In this document: piece by piece, positions 11,964-26,500 of the stretch | Layout of the letters: the number at the start of each line of letters is the position of its first letter | Position numbering within the stretch: the stretch's first letter is position 1 | Origin: Lophius americanus | Lineage: Eukaryota; Chordata; Actinopteri; Lophiiformes; Lophiidae | Direction of reading: 5' to 3' | Assembly: GCA_037951165.1 (NCBI GenBank) | Contig: JBBDHG010000061.1 | Coordinates: 5,318,001-5,382,000 of the forward strand | DNA length: 64,000 bases | Notes under the pieces: model-generated | Seen by the model: the letters and a program-made list of their open reading frames with translations, nothing else | Told to the model about the DNA's origin: nothing | The model's database searches: none | Position numbers and translations under genes: made by a program

Positions 11964-12320
11964 CTACCGATCAGCCATAACATTAAAGCCAACTGTTTAA
12001 TTTTGCGCAGGTCTCCCTTTTACTGCCAAAACTATTCTGACACCTTTCTACCAAAACTAACATTATATATATATTTTTTTACGTTACTGTATCTTTTCTG
12101 GGGAATCCAATCATACAGCATAGCTTTTGCTCCCCATCAATAAGCCTTAGGTACCCGGCTCACCGGCTGTCCTTCCTTAGACCATTCTGTTAGATACTAA
12201 CCACTGCAAACTGAGGATACCCAACAAAGAACCTCTCAAAAACTCTGACCCAGTTGTCTTGCCATATCAGCTTGGCCATTGTCAAAATCACCCAGTTCCA
12301 AAAATTTGAACATCTTTTAT
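11964..12320. mobile_element. Internally deleted Tc1-like DNA transposon relic (kif4 intron 1)
   Basis: The copy opens with 'ctaccgatcagccataacat', a typical end of a very common fish Tc1-like family. It then jumps to the region encoding the transposase N-terminus on the minus strand ('gacacctttctaccaaaact', 'gctccccatcaataagcctt', 'accggctgtccttccttaga'). Frames are broken. It is non-autonomous and lies inside kif4 intron 1. Confidence 0.6.
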
Positions 12321-12796
12321 CAACCAGAAACATATCAACTTGTGAAGAAGCATATTTTTGTTTTTTGCTGCTAAATATATGGCCCATCTACTGATATATG
12401 CCATGTAGATCAATTTTATTTTGAAATATCCTGTCAGTGTTGATAATCTTATTTCTGATTGTTGTATTTTTTCTCTCGTTCTGTGGCGGTGGGTAGCAAT
12501 ATGTGACTATTTAAATTTTACTCGAAAAGTAGTTAAGTTGGGTGGGGAAAGAGGACTTGAGCAAAACTCCCAATAATTGTGTTGAGCGTGAAGTCTAGGC
12601 GGGAAAGATTAAATACAATAAATAACTTGAGTTTCTTTTGTTATTTGGTAACTGCCAATACATAGAACAATTTGTACAGGGGCAAATCAATTGGACTCTT
12701 GGCAAGTAGATTTCTGAAACAATGCTGAACTGTGTTGACAATCCTTAGCCTAATTGTGATAACTTTTCCATTTTTATATATAGGAGTCTTAACGCC

Positions 12797-15700
12797 ATGA
12801 CAAATGAGGATGTTAAGGTGATACCGGTGCGGGTCGCCTTGCGATGTCGGCCGTTGGTACCCAAAGAAATCAATGAGGGATGTCAGAGCTGTCTCACATT
12901 TGTTCCTGGGGAACAACAGGTCCGTGCTTAACATTTTAGGAAAATACTTTTATGACCCGTATATCTTTTTAAGGATCATAATGTTTTTGTTTTTTTAATC
13001 TCCCCCCAAATGTTAGGCAACTAAGCTATGCAATATGTTCAAACATATGTATATTTTTGTTTTGTTTTACAGGTGATTGTTGGCACAGAGAAGGCGTTCA
13101 CCTATGATTATGTATTTGATCCAGCAGCTGAACAAGAAGAGGTCTTCAATACAGCTGTGTCCTACTTATTGAAAGGACTTTTCAAAGGTAGCTTTTAGTA
13201 TGTTGATTAACTGAATCCAGTAAAAAAAAAAAAAAGTCTCACTCACCCTCACCCTACTTGGTGATGATGCAGGTTCAGATACATAATTAATGATATCTCT
13301 GCAAGACACTTCACTTGAGACTGGGCTTGCCATGGTTGCTCTCTTATGAATATTATATCAAATTCAATGGAAAAGTAGAATTAATATGTATAAGATCTTA
13401 AATAATATTAAACAAAATTTGTTTCCTTTTCCTTCCTCACTGAATAATCCCTTTTTTGTAGGCTACCATGCCACAGTTCTTGCATATGGGCAAACCGGTT
13501 CCGGGAAGACCTTCTCCATGGGAGGAACATACACATCAGCTCAAGAAAACCACGCTTCAGTCGGAGTTATTCCACGAGTTATCGAAAAAATCTTTGAAGA
13601 AAAGGATCAGAGGACAGACTGTGAATTCTGTTTGTCAGTATCCTATCTGGAGGTTAGTGTATATATTGCTTATTCTGTGTAAATTATAAAATGTATTTCA
13701 GACATTTATTGTGTTTCCTGGCATCCAACAATTTTTTTTTTTCTCAATAGCCTTTCAAAGTAATTTAGTTACACTTTGATGCTTTTTATTATAGATCTAT
13801 AATGAAGATATATTGGACTTGCTGTGTCCCTCCAAAGATAAGCCTTCCATCAGCATTCGGGAAGACCCTAAAGACGGAATTAAGGTAAGTGTCAGAGATG
13901 TTTACAAGAACAAACTGACATTTCTCTGATCATTGTGTCTAGAAATAAACGTCAGTAAACTGCATCTTTGAACTATAACCCTCAATTTCATCTTCTTAAT
14001 TAAATCTATAGTGTGTACGCTTTTGTTTTGATTGAGAATCTACTTTATTTCAGATTGTGGGTTTGAATGAGAGACAGGTGTTTTCTGCCACTGAGATGGT
14101 GGGTTGTCTGGAGCTTGGAAATTCTTCCCGCACCGTGGGCTCCACAGCGATGAACGCAGCTTCATCACGCTCGCATGCCATCTTCACCATCACTCTTGAA
14201 CAACGCCGAGGAACAGACAAGTCAGTTTGATGTATTTTATTTTAATTTCCGATGATAATCTATTGGATCTGGAACCTTTAACTGTAGCATCACATTTTCA
14301 GTTCACAAATTGTGGAGCTTTAATATATAGTGCAACAAACACACAAACAAAGCATTTGTTGACTAAATACATTTCTATTAGAACTGCTTGTATTGCCTTC
14401 AATATGTATGAACTGTACTTGTTTCAGTTTAATAATGATTAATTGCCTTTTATCTGAAGTTTACTGTCGTGATGAATTGTGAAAGATACAGAAGTGATTT
14501 AGAGAGATGATGCTCCTAGTTTCAAATTGGGTTGAATTGTTGAGTTAGGTCATTAATGAAGGAACCGCATGATGTAATTTGTCAAGCATAGGCATCTGTA
14601 GTTGTTCAGGATGTTTGATGTACGAAGACGTTAAATGATCACAATCTCTATTAGTCACTTGAAAATATCACAACTATTTATTTTTTTACTATTGGGATTG
14701 CCTTAGGATTGATCAACTAACCATATTGTGTTTTGGATGTCTCTTACTCTGGAGATAAAGTTGCATTCTGTGCAAAACGCCTTTGCCTTGGGCTGTAGTT
14801 TAATCAGGAGATGTGGGTTTACTATAATAGATGGAGGTGCCCAAGGGAAGGGTTGGCTGGACTACAGCAAGTGAATATAAGCTCTTTTTAAACAAGTACT
14901 ATATGTACTCTAAATAGTCAAGACTTTTAGAGAAACATTAGGCGGTAATATGATATTTTGAACAATGTTCATGGTGTTATCTGTTTTGATTGCGACCGGG
15001 CGCTCCTCAAGCAGGGGTATTTCAAGAAGCAGGCTTAAACTCTCTGCAGCCTTTGTGAATGTATCTATTAGTTTTACCATATTTTCTACGAATATTGTCT
15101 GAAAAGATGGCGGAAGGATATTGAACAGATTTTTATTTTCATTTATTGGCAACATGGTTAGATGTGAGGAACATCCACTGAGTGACATGTTGAGATGCAC
15201 GGCTTGAGAATGTCATCAGATAAAAGACTGAGTAACAGCACAATTAATCTGGGTCTCTCAGTCCTCTCCTGACGTCAATCTCTTAAAACGAAAAAGAATC
15301 GACGAACACGTCCTCAACTCTGCTTCAGCTCAGACGGAGGAGTCAGGAACTTACTTACTTCTGTAATCTTTGGTTGCAGAGTTGACTCCATCGTATCCAA
15401 GTTGCACCTTGTGGATCTGGCAGGTTCAGAAAGGCAGAAGAAAACTAAAGCAGAAGGAGACCGCTTAAAGGAAGGTGATGATAAATAATGATGTACCATG
15501 CATTGCAGCATTTCTCTGTGGCGGAGTAATGGATAACAGCATTTGTTTTGATGTTGCACATTTTCATCTTCAGGCATCAGCATCAATCGGGGCCTTTTGT
15601 GTTTGGGTAATGTGATCAGTGCCTTGGGGGATGAAAGCAAGAAAAATGCCTTTGTTCCTTATCGAGACTCCAAGCTCACACGCCTGCTACAAGGTAAGCT

Positions 15701-18700
15701 TTGATGTAGATGTTCAACAGTTGCTGAAGAGGAAACTTCGACCAGAATGAATGCAATCTTCATAGACGACCCTCAAACAGTGCCAAGCTTGTTTAGAAAA
15801 TAGTTGTTTTTTCCTTCACTTCTTTCGGCATAGAATATAAATTGATCCATTATCGAAACAAAAGGAAACTTCACATTGCTTCTCTATTGATGCAGTTATT
15901 TTAGGAGGGTGCATTTAAGGCTCCGGATCTGCACATATATCCCTACACCTTATTTGTTTTAGACAGAAAGTGTCAGCGATAATGTAGATGAAAACATCCT
16001 TTTTATGAAAGTGGCGATGATGCCGCGTGAATGACTGTAGAATAATGAAACTCTCTTCTCTCCGATTCATTAGATTCTCTGGGAGGCAACAGCCACACAC
16101 TGATGATCGCCTGTGTCAGTCCTGCAGATTCTAACATGGAAGAGACCATCAACACACTGCGATATGCTGACAGAGCTCGCAAAATCAAAAACAAACCCAT
16201 AGTCAACATCGACCCAAGAACTGCAGAGATGAGCCGTTTGAGAAAACAGGTACAGAAGGTTTTACTTGATTGTCTAACAATATTATAAACTTGAGCTTGA
16301 AATACTTGCATAAACTACTGTTAAGGAACACGATCAAAGCTGGAATATGGGATGCCTAGCATATGTCTTGTCATCTTTAAATTTAATGTTTTTATAATTT
16401 GTTTATTTTCTTAATAGGTTCAGGAGCTACAAGTTATGCTACTCCATGCCCGTGGCGGAGTAGCTCCAATTATCTCTGGGTAAGACTTACATTTCTCAGT
16501 GAGCATTGTTAACTAGGATGCCTTAGATGTTCATCCCCGAGGGCAAATACAGTGCCCTCAAGAATTATTTGTATGCTTTAAAAACAAGTGTAAAATGAGA
16601 TGCAAATATGTCTTTAAGTCTAAATGCTTATATTCACAAACATCTAGACTTAAATGTAAGTAACAAACTTTTAAAAGATGTTGCTTTTGTGGTATAAAGA
16701 TATTTTTCTCTAAAACTTGTGTGTCACAATTATGTGTAGCCCAGTTTTTGTCACAATATCAGAACTGGGTCACCTGTAGTGTGTGATGAGGTTTGAGAAT
16801 ACATGAAGAAGATACTCTGCCAACTCCGTCAGATTCTGAGGTAGATGCCTATGGACTCTCTTCATGGTGATGTTCTGTAGCCATGGCAAATACTGTATTT
16901 TGTTTGACCTGAACAATTTCTGGGTTGATTTTGAGGTGTGCTTCAGATCATTGTCCCCCTTAAAGGTCCAACCCTGGCCCGCTTTAAGATTGCTTGCAGA
17001 TCATTTTAGAATTAAGTAACTTCTACAATTTGTCCATGGAACGATTTAGTTTAACATGTTGTCAAGGGCCTTTGCAAGAAACAGGCCCACAGCATCAGAG
17101 ATCCACCACAAAACTTCAGAGTGGGTATCAGGGAATTCTCTGTTCTTGCTACATCATCCCTATCTTAGATGTTTGTTACCAAAGAGCTCTATTTTGGTCT
17201 CTTGTGACCTATGACCTTGATCCATTGAAAATCCCAGTGGTATTTGGCAAACTGTAGGGCTTAACTTTGTGTTTGGTTGACAGCAGAGGCTTTTTTCTAC
17301 CCTTTCAAACAGTTTGGTATAGGTCCCTTCTGATGGGGATTCGAGAGACTCTCATTCCAAGAATTTACTAACCTCCGCAATTTTCCGGCTATAATCATTG
17401 GAGTGTCTTTTGCCAGTCGAACCATCCTCCTCACACTGTGTGGGGTCAGTTTGTAGACAAGTCCTCATCCAGACTGATTTTTAACATTTCCAGTCTCTTT
17501 AAGCTTCTTAATTATTTATACAACTTTTCTTTGCACATCAGTACCGTTTTCTCTGTTCCTTCTCTTTGTGAAGAACTAAAAGAGAATTAGGCGCGTGTCA
17601 CATAATATTTATACCTCAATTAAACAGGAAGTTATTGTTCACCACTTCAGAGTTACTTCTCAGACAGGCAAACCTAAAAATATAAAATAGGACTGTAAGT
17701 CTTATTCAGTTACCTTTCAATCATTTTATTTCTTAGGGGTGGTGTTCTCAAGTTTTAGAGAAAAATATTTCCTATATGTTAAGAACCTAATAAAAAATAA
17801 TTTTGTTACTTAAATCATTTTGCTTATAGTTTTGGTGGGTACTGTATTACCCAAAAACAAAAGCCCATTACTTTTACTCTCTCCCTCTTATACAGGCTAG
17901 ACTCGGCAGAGAATGAGACTAGGCTGTTGGAAAAGAACCGTGCTCTGCAGAACGAGAACAAGAAGCTGAGCAGGGAGCTGAGCGAGGCAGTTGGACAAAC
18001 TGCCTTCATGTTTGAGAAGATAATAACAGTGAGCAGGACCCTGAAAACATTTGCAAACTTTTCCTCCATAGTCACTGTTGAAAGCTAATTTAGAAAGCAT
18101 ATTAAATATTTGTTTGTGAGAACTCAAGTGCAGTAAAAAGCCATTGCAATTCAAACTGGTATAAAAAGATTTTATTTTTTGACATGGCGATTCTCGCATA
18201 GTTGACTGTTTTGCATCAGCCAATTTATCAAAAGGTGGTTTATCTATTTTCTAGACGGAACAAGCAAATGAGAAACTACAAGGAAAACTGGAACAATTCC
18301 GGCACCATGCAGCGTAAGTTCAACGAGGAATGAGGTCGGACAGGCTTCAGGATGAGTATTTGGAGAGGACGCAGATACAATTAATACTCTTATTAAATTC
18401 TATTTTGGTTTCTAATGGCTTTAGAGAGTTTTCTTGATATCAGCATTTTCTTCTTGCTCACCATTTCCAAAATGATTGTATGGAGCCACACTCTTTATTT
18501 CAGATGTACAGTCGATCTTCAGAAAGTGCTGGAGACACTGGAGGACCAGGAGTTGAAGGAAAACATTGAGGTGATGAGAAACCTGCAAGACATCATCTTG
18601 GAGCTCAAGGTACATACACACAGGCCAATAAAGTTCCAGTGTGGAGTAGTACTCTATTAAACTTATACTAGTGAAGCTGTTTGCTTTTTTCTTACTTTTT

Positions 18701-21700
18701 TCCTTGCTTCCCATGTACCTCGTACCTCATTCGCCAAAAAACACTAAATGCGGTACAATCCAAATTGATAGCCGATAGAAGCCAAATAAGCCAAATTTAT
18801 ATTCAAGAATTTTGAGTAATTTAGCATATTTGAATCTAAGAAGTATGATTGAATCAATGGTGCACGTGATCTCCTGCTGTGTCGATCACAAAGGATGACC
18901 CACACCTCCTTTAATAGTTCTGAGAACCCTCAAACTGTTGAATGCTATGGTAATCCACTGCTAAAATTCCTAACACTCTGCTGCGTTCACTGTTTCCTGC
19001 CACTCACTCTTTACTGCCCTTTTACATCCAGGAGCTATGCATAGGGCTCCAAACTTCCACCAACTGTCTGTTTTGGTGGAAGAAACAAGCTTCTGTCGTT
19101 AATCATTTGGTGAACTCCCTTTTTATGCAAGAGCCAAGTTTTTTCATTGTTTCTGCCCAACCTGTTTACTCAATTCATGAAACAAGACAGTAGGAAGTTG
19201 GCATTGCATCTGAATGAGAGAAGAAACAATGTGGACTTGGCGATATGCGTTCAACCAACTTTTGATCTGTTGGCCGACTGTAGCTGTTTTTCTGGTAACA
19301 GACGATCCAAAGTTTGTGGGGAGCTATGTCAACGCGGCTTTTAAACAGGGCTCTTGAGAATTAATTAGACCCTTTTATTTGAAAAAAAGAAAGTGAAAGG
19401 AGAATCAGAAAATGATTTCATTGTCCACAACCATGATCTTTAATTAAAATTATTCACAAAAATTGATCCTTTTTGTCAATTAACAAAATTGTGTTATACA
19501 TACAATATATAATAATTTAAATTAAATATCATGAAGACATTTATTGTAGCCTGACTGTTTATTGGGCACTGCTGGTCCTCAAATAAATGGATTAAACCCT
19601 ATCAAAGTTGAATCCCTCCCAGTTTATTACATGTTCTGAGATACTGATAATACTCATTTCATGATATTTTTTTCCCCCTATAGATGGAGAGCGCTGGCAT
19701 CGCCGCCTCCATTGATGCTATGGCAGCAGGAGAGGATGCATTTGGGAATGGCAGTAAAAATGCATCAGATGAGTCCCCATCAGTATGTTTGCAATTATTA
19801 ATTTTTGTTTATTATGCACTTTGATGATAGTTAATACCAAATATTAATTTAATTAATTCTTCTGCAGTGAAGTCACATTTTCTGTACTAATTATCTCTTC
19901 AATTGCACACATGAATTGATTAAAGAATAAACACTTTCTTTCTCCTCAGCTCTAATTTTATTTCTGAACAAAAGTGAATTAAGGCATTTCTCACCACATG
20001 TAAACAGGATGTCACTGCCATCGTTGACAAGGACTCCACAGAGGACTTTACCACCCAGCATGCACTTCGGCAGGCCCAGCTGTCCAAGGAACTGGTTGAA
20101 CTGAACAAAGTGTTGGGATTGAGGGAAGCTTTTGTGAAGAAAATGTGCCAGAATGACACCCAGCTTGAGCCGATGCAATCGGAGCACCAGGTAAGATGAT
20201 TTCCAAACTGCTGACACACTGATTTTGTAAGTTTTGGATGTTTTAAAGAAGTTGGCGAAGATGCTACAGCATCTAATCATTAACTTTTCAACAGTAGTTT
20301 GATTATAATGGTAGCACCTATAGTTCCTAGTTTGGAATGAGGGTTGAGATGGGTCAAGTTTTGTGTGATTATGATACATCAGGCGCCCTATTGTTAATCT
20401 TTTGGCATTGTCCTACAGAAAAATGTACAAGTTCTACAGTCAGCGGTGGATTCGTTGCAGAAGGAGAAAGAGGAACTGATTTTGGCTGTTCAGTCTGTAA
20501 AGAAAGACACTAACCAGGCCAAGTATGGATTTCTATTTGTCTTTTTATTCTTTTAGTGCCTATAGTTATATTTTTTTATCCCCAACTTAAGTCACTTTCC
20601 TCTAGTCCTATCTTATCTGACTTCTTCCACCGGCTTCCAGGATTAGCGAGCAGCGGAGAAAGAGACTGCAGGACCTGGAGAGTCAGCTCATAGACATGAA
20701 GAAGAAGCTTTTTGAACAGTCCAAGCTTCTGAAACTGAAAGAGTCCTCCTCACAGAAAGTTTCCAAACTCAATCAGGAAATACAGGTAAAAATGGAAAGG
20801 CAATCCAGGTGACAAGTGATTTGTCATTACTAGTTATTTTTAGATATTAATATATTCAAGCAACCTGTTCAATCATCCTGCAACTATAACCAAAAAATAA
20901 AGGCTTGAAAATCTGAGGCTCAACAGCTTTAACACTATAATCAGATCATAATCAATCTCAAATTCGACTTTTGTATTAAAGATTGAAATTGAATTGCAGA
21001 AGATTTTGTCTCATGTCATCAACTGTACATGAATATCTCTTACTGTTGTCATCACCGCAGATAATTAAGTCAACCATTCCTGTGTCAAATAGCCATCTTA
21101 GTTAAATTAGAAATATGCTTGCTCCTATAGGGCATTGATAATTAATGATGTGCCTTGCATGTGTAAGCCACAGATACCAAATCAAGCTCATAAACCCTGT
21201 GTTCTTGTAGGCCATGAAAACCCAGCGCACACAGCTCATGAAGCAGATGAGGGAGGACTCGGACAAATTCAGAAACTGGAAGAGTAAGAAGGACAGAGAG
21301 GTGCTGCAGCTGAAGGAGAAGGTATATGACAGCAGGACATATTGTTCAACCAACATTTTATTCACAAAGTCACACCATTGAATCTTCTAAAACTACAAAA
21401 AGATATTCCACCTTATTAACTGAGATTTTTGGCTTTAAGAACCCCACATTTTACTTCCCGTTCTACAGGACCGTAAACGACAGTACGAGTTGCTTAAACT
21501 TGAGAGGGATTTCGAAAAACAGGCCAACATTCTCCGTCGTAAAACTGAGGAGGTAAGGCCTCTTGTGGTATTCATGGTATAATATTTCCATCATGTATAT
21601 AAAATATCGTGTTATAATTTGATTGTGTGAATATTTAGTGGGACTGTAAAGGGGCGTGCTGCATTTTAATTTTCTTCACATGCAGGCTGCAGCTGCAAAC

Positions 21701-23472
21701 AAGCGACTGAAAGACGCCCTGCAGAAGAGAAGCGACGTAGTAGAGAAACGCAAAGATACTCAAAGCAGAGGAATGGAAGGAGCTGCTGCAAGAATCAAGG
21801 TAGTAAAACTTCTGCATCTCGGCCTCCGCTGTCATCACAATCACATGTATGTGTTCTGGTAAATTTAACTAAGTGCACAATGAGCATTATTTTTCTGTTA
21901 ATGGTATGGATACATAATGTTGAGCGATAAGAAAAGGAAAATAAAATAAAATGATCATTATGTCAGGTCAAGAAGAGTATGCTGCTGGGTAGGCATGTCA
22001 CTTGGAACCTGGTACTAACCTGCTCGGTGTTGTTGTTCCTCATTGAGTCATTATCACTATTTAAGCAAACTGAACACAAACCTCAAGTGTAATGTCTTCA
22101 TTCACAACAGACAGACAGTTTCATACCAGAACCAGAAATTCCAAAGTTATTGCAACGTTAACCAATTCTTGCATAAACGTTGAAGCTGTTCCTCCGTATA
22201 CAAACATATTCAGGGGTTTCTGTTGAGAATGTGATAACAGTGCTCGTGTAAAGACAAAGTTAATTTCTTGCTATCCTAACACGTACTTGACTGTATTCCT
22301 GTGGTTAGACGTGGTTTATAAATGAAGTGGAGGTGATGGTCAGCATGGAGGAGGCCCGGCGCCACCTCAACGATCTGCTGGAGGACAGAAAGCTTTTGGC
22401 TCAAGAGATCAACAACCTCAAGCAGCAGATGGAGACTGGAGATCGGCCTGCAGCCAAAATCAGGGTGAAATGGAAATTGTTCATATATGCTCACTTAGGC
22501 GCATATTCACAAAATGTAAAAATAAACAAGATATTCAACATCAGAAACATTTTGTTAAAGTCTTTCTGGTATCCCTCTCTGCAGCGTCGGACCCTGATCA
22601 TCTCTGAGCTGGAAAGCCAGGGGGTGCTGGAAACACCCCTGAGCAAACAGGTGGAGAACCTGGAGACAGAGATAGGCCTGAGGTAAGCCTGACTGTTCAT
22701 CACTTCTTACTATAGGAAGTGTTGAGATTTGCAGAGTGAATTTTTTGTTAACAGGAATGCCCAGATAGCTGACCTTCAGCAGAGAGTTCTGTCCGCGGAC
22801 AGTGAAGGGCGTCTGAAACAACGCATAGATAGCATCACAAGCATAGTCGATGCCAAGTGTGCTGTAAAGGTCCTGATGTCGGAGGTGAACAAAAATATTT
22901 AAAATAGTTATGGCTTGTTCATAAGTTGCTGTATGCCTTTTGTGAAGACGTCACATTTTCTTTTCTGTATAGTTGGTGTCTGCAAAAACCGCCAGTGCCA
23001 AGCTGGAGAGCGAAGTCAAACAGGAGAAAGGGAATTCTCAAGATCTAAGGAAGATGCTGGCTGATGAGAGGAATGTGATGTCAACCATGGACATGGAGCA
23101 CCAGCAGCAGTTAGTGGAACTGGAGCAGCAGCATCAAGAGAAGGTGCCCATGTCCTTTAACCATGTATCACGAGATGTACGTCTGTATATGGATGTATGT
23201 ATCATCTATGATACTATCTTAATACTTGTTTAAACAAGTATTGATTTTAGGTCAATATCAACAAATCTAAAATGTATACCCTCAACGTTCTTAATATGAG
23301 AAATATGTGTTTTGTATCCCACCACTGTACACAAAATATAATATGTGCTTACAGTAGGTATTTCTCAAGTAATACTCAACTTTGACCGATCATTGTAAGG
23401 ACCAAAACTTGCATAAAATTTTCTAGGAATTTAACCTGTGGTGACTCAGGGAAAGTGCTGATACTGTTTAAT

Positions 23473-23532
<60 letters not shown>

Positions 23533-26500
23533 TTTTACTTAGTATCACTCGGATAAACCTCAACAAAATTAAATTACAATATTCCATTTATGTGTTGAAA
23601 TTACCAGGGGTTTAATGATTTGATGCGATACATTGCTTACGATTGATTGATTGATTGATGGACTAGGAAGACTCGGGAATGATACCTGTTAATACTGTAC
23701 AATTTGATAATGAATCAACATAACATCCTAGTCTAGTAATATATAGTGACTATATTAAATTTGTTTAATATAGTCATTTATTTTCCATTGCAAATTAAAT
23801 TAAGCCAATCTTGTAAAGGTGTCACTGTTTACTTTCATATAAATATTGACAAAAATATTGACATGGTGAATATAAACCGAGCTCTGTCCCGAAAAGCTGT
23901 CTGCTTAGTATCCCGTACCTCAGCTCTGACTGATTTATCAAATCTATGAAAGCCATCAAACTCAGCCCAAAAATTCTATCAACGTTATTTGACAGAATCA
24001 TGCAAGTGAATCTTTTCTTGAATTCTTTTTTCTTGCTGGAATGCTTAAGTTTTAAGTACATTCTATGTTTCTTAAACTTGGTGTTTTCAGCTAATATAAT
24101 GAGTAGATATGAAGCTATTACCCTGGTAGTGTTTTACGTAGTTTGAAAGATGTATAATGTCATTAAATTATCCCAATCTACAAAATGAAAAAGTCATCAT
24201 TTTTTTTGTCACTATCAAACACCTCTAGTAACACCTTACATTTCTTGTTAGATTTATATTCATAAAATTCTTAAATATTTTCGTCTTTTTCTCCTTTGCG
24301 CAGGTTCTTTATCTCCTTCATCAGCTACAGAGCAAAGCTACACGTGAAGAGTCAATTGAAACAACGCCAAGAGATGAGACTTTAAAAGAGACGGAGCTTC
24401 TTGATCGCGTCCAAATGCAGGTTTGTCAATTTTAAGTGACCTTTGAGAAAAGAGAGAATCTGCAGAATGACGGCAAGAAGTTAATCATATCATCTCCAAC
24501 GTCCTGTAGGAAGAAGAATTACAAAAATTGACTGAGAGTAACCAGACACTGTTGGAGCAGAACGAGCAATACAAACAGGTAACTTTTTAATTTAGTTGAA
24601 CATTATTGATTTAAATTTGTCTTTTAGTACATCTATCAATTAATAATCAGTCTAAATTCATTGATATTGATCATATAAAACTCAGCTGCCAGGGTTCTCA
24701 CCCGCACCAGGCCCTGGCAGCACATCACCCCCACTCTCATCCACCTTCACTGACTTCCTATCAAATCAAGCCCCAAGTAAAAACTCCTCCTTCTCACTTA
24801 CAAACCCCTCCATGCCCTTGCCCCCCAGTACCTCACCAACCTTCTCCACCCCTATTCTCCTTCTCTGAGGAGCTCCTCCGACACTGGTCTGCTCTCCACC
24901 CCCCACACCAGGCTGCAAACGTACTTCAGTGTCGAAGCCACAGCCCTCTGGAACTCTCTCCCACCTAAAATCAGGAATTCTTCAACATTGGACATTTTCA
25001 AAAAGCTCCTCAAGCACCATCCGTTCTTAGAGGCCTACGATCTCAATGTCCCTTCTACACATCCCTCCATTTAATTTTTATTTATTAGTATGTTTTTGAC
25101 AATCCTCTTTGTTAAGCGTCCTTGGGTTCATAGAAAAGCGCTTTATAAGTCAATTTTATTATCATTATATTAGCATTGAAACTTTTCCATGGCTCACACC
25201 AAACCATGTCTGTTTTTCCGTCGTCCACAGAAATTGTCATTTCTCCACCTGGCAAGTTCAAAAATCCTCGCCCCTTCAGCCGTCTGTGAAAACAGTCCCG
25301 ATGACTCATTTGAGTATGTTCCTCCAAAGGTAAGATACTGCAGATAGCCTTCCTTTCTGCTTGTGTATATTTGAAGCAGTATACTTCAACCGGTTATTTT
25401 CCTACAGACAAGACATGAAATGATAATGCTATTACAATGTAATGACAGAATAATGACATAACCTAAGATTTATTATCTACGAATCTCACCATCAACATGC
25501 AATTCTCTCTGAATGTATCATTATGAAAAAACATAAATGGCAAAATGATGCCTCAATGTCTTTATAGTCGGGGTTCCCTTTATGTTTTATTTGAAGGTCA
25601 AACAGAATTTTGTATTGGATACACCAAAATTTAAGAAACCATGGTTTGTCGATTGTGTTAATTTTGTTTTGCTGGTTTTCTCTGCCAACAAAAAGCCTAA
25701 AAGCAAGCGCTCCACCACCGCAAAAGCCCCACTGAATATGACCATCAACGTTGAAGAACTGATATCTCCCAGTGAGGATGAGTTGGACGAAGAAGAAGAT
25801 GAGTGGCGTCCTAAAAAACCTGAGAAGGGACGCAGAATATCAAAGAAACCAAAAGCCAATGGGGTAAGATTCGGACCGTGGTTATTCAAGTAAGGTAATA
25901 CACTTTCAACAGATCTGATGAAGGGTGAGCAATCAAATAAATCCAGGATATTATAGTTAATGAAAAAGCAGAAACATAGAATGGTTTGAATAAAAGGTTG
26001 TCAATCGTAAAGGGTGAGATCTTTTTATGAATGGATCTGCATTCTAAATCCATAACTTTTATGATATAATGCTTTTCTGATTTGGATAGATTAATTGATT
26101 TTGATTTCATGACATGCCATGATGCCAATTTATTCTGTCTTTAGTGTGCGTGCAAAGGTCGCTGTGTTAACAAACAGTGCAGGTGCCGAAAGGGAAAGAT
26201 GGCGTGTGGGGAGAACTGTCAGTGTGATCATGAGAAATGTCGAAATATGGAGGACCAGGTCCCTGAGGAGGTAATTAATTGTTTTTCAGTCATTTGTGGG
26301 ATCCTCTTATTTATAACAAACCAATACATCCAGTTCTTCAGATTTTGGCTCCTGCTATTAACAAACATTGCTTAGAAAAAAAGGGCGATACTTGAATCAC
26401 ACATCGGATCTCGATGAACGAAATATTTAAGTTGAATATCAATGATGGACTTGACTATTCTGGTGTTCTCTGGTGAATGCCAATCTAGCCGGACAGTGCT

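Noticed and set aside
19891..20379. 162-codon minus-strand frame
   Set aside because: It is the complement of the kif4 exon at 20008-20190 and its introns; the plus-strand frame is the conserved one.
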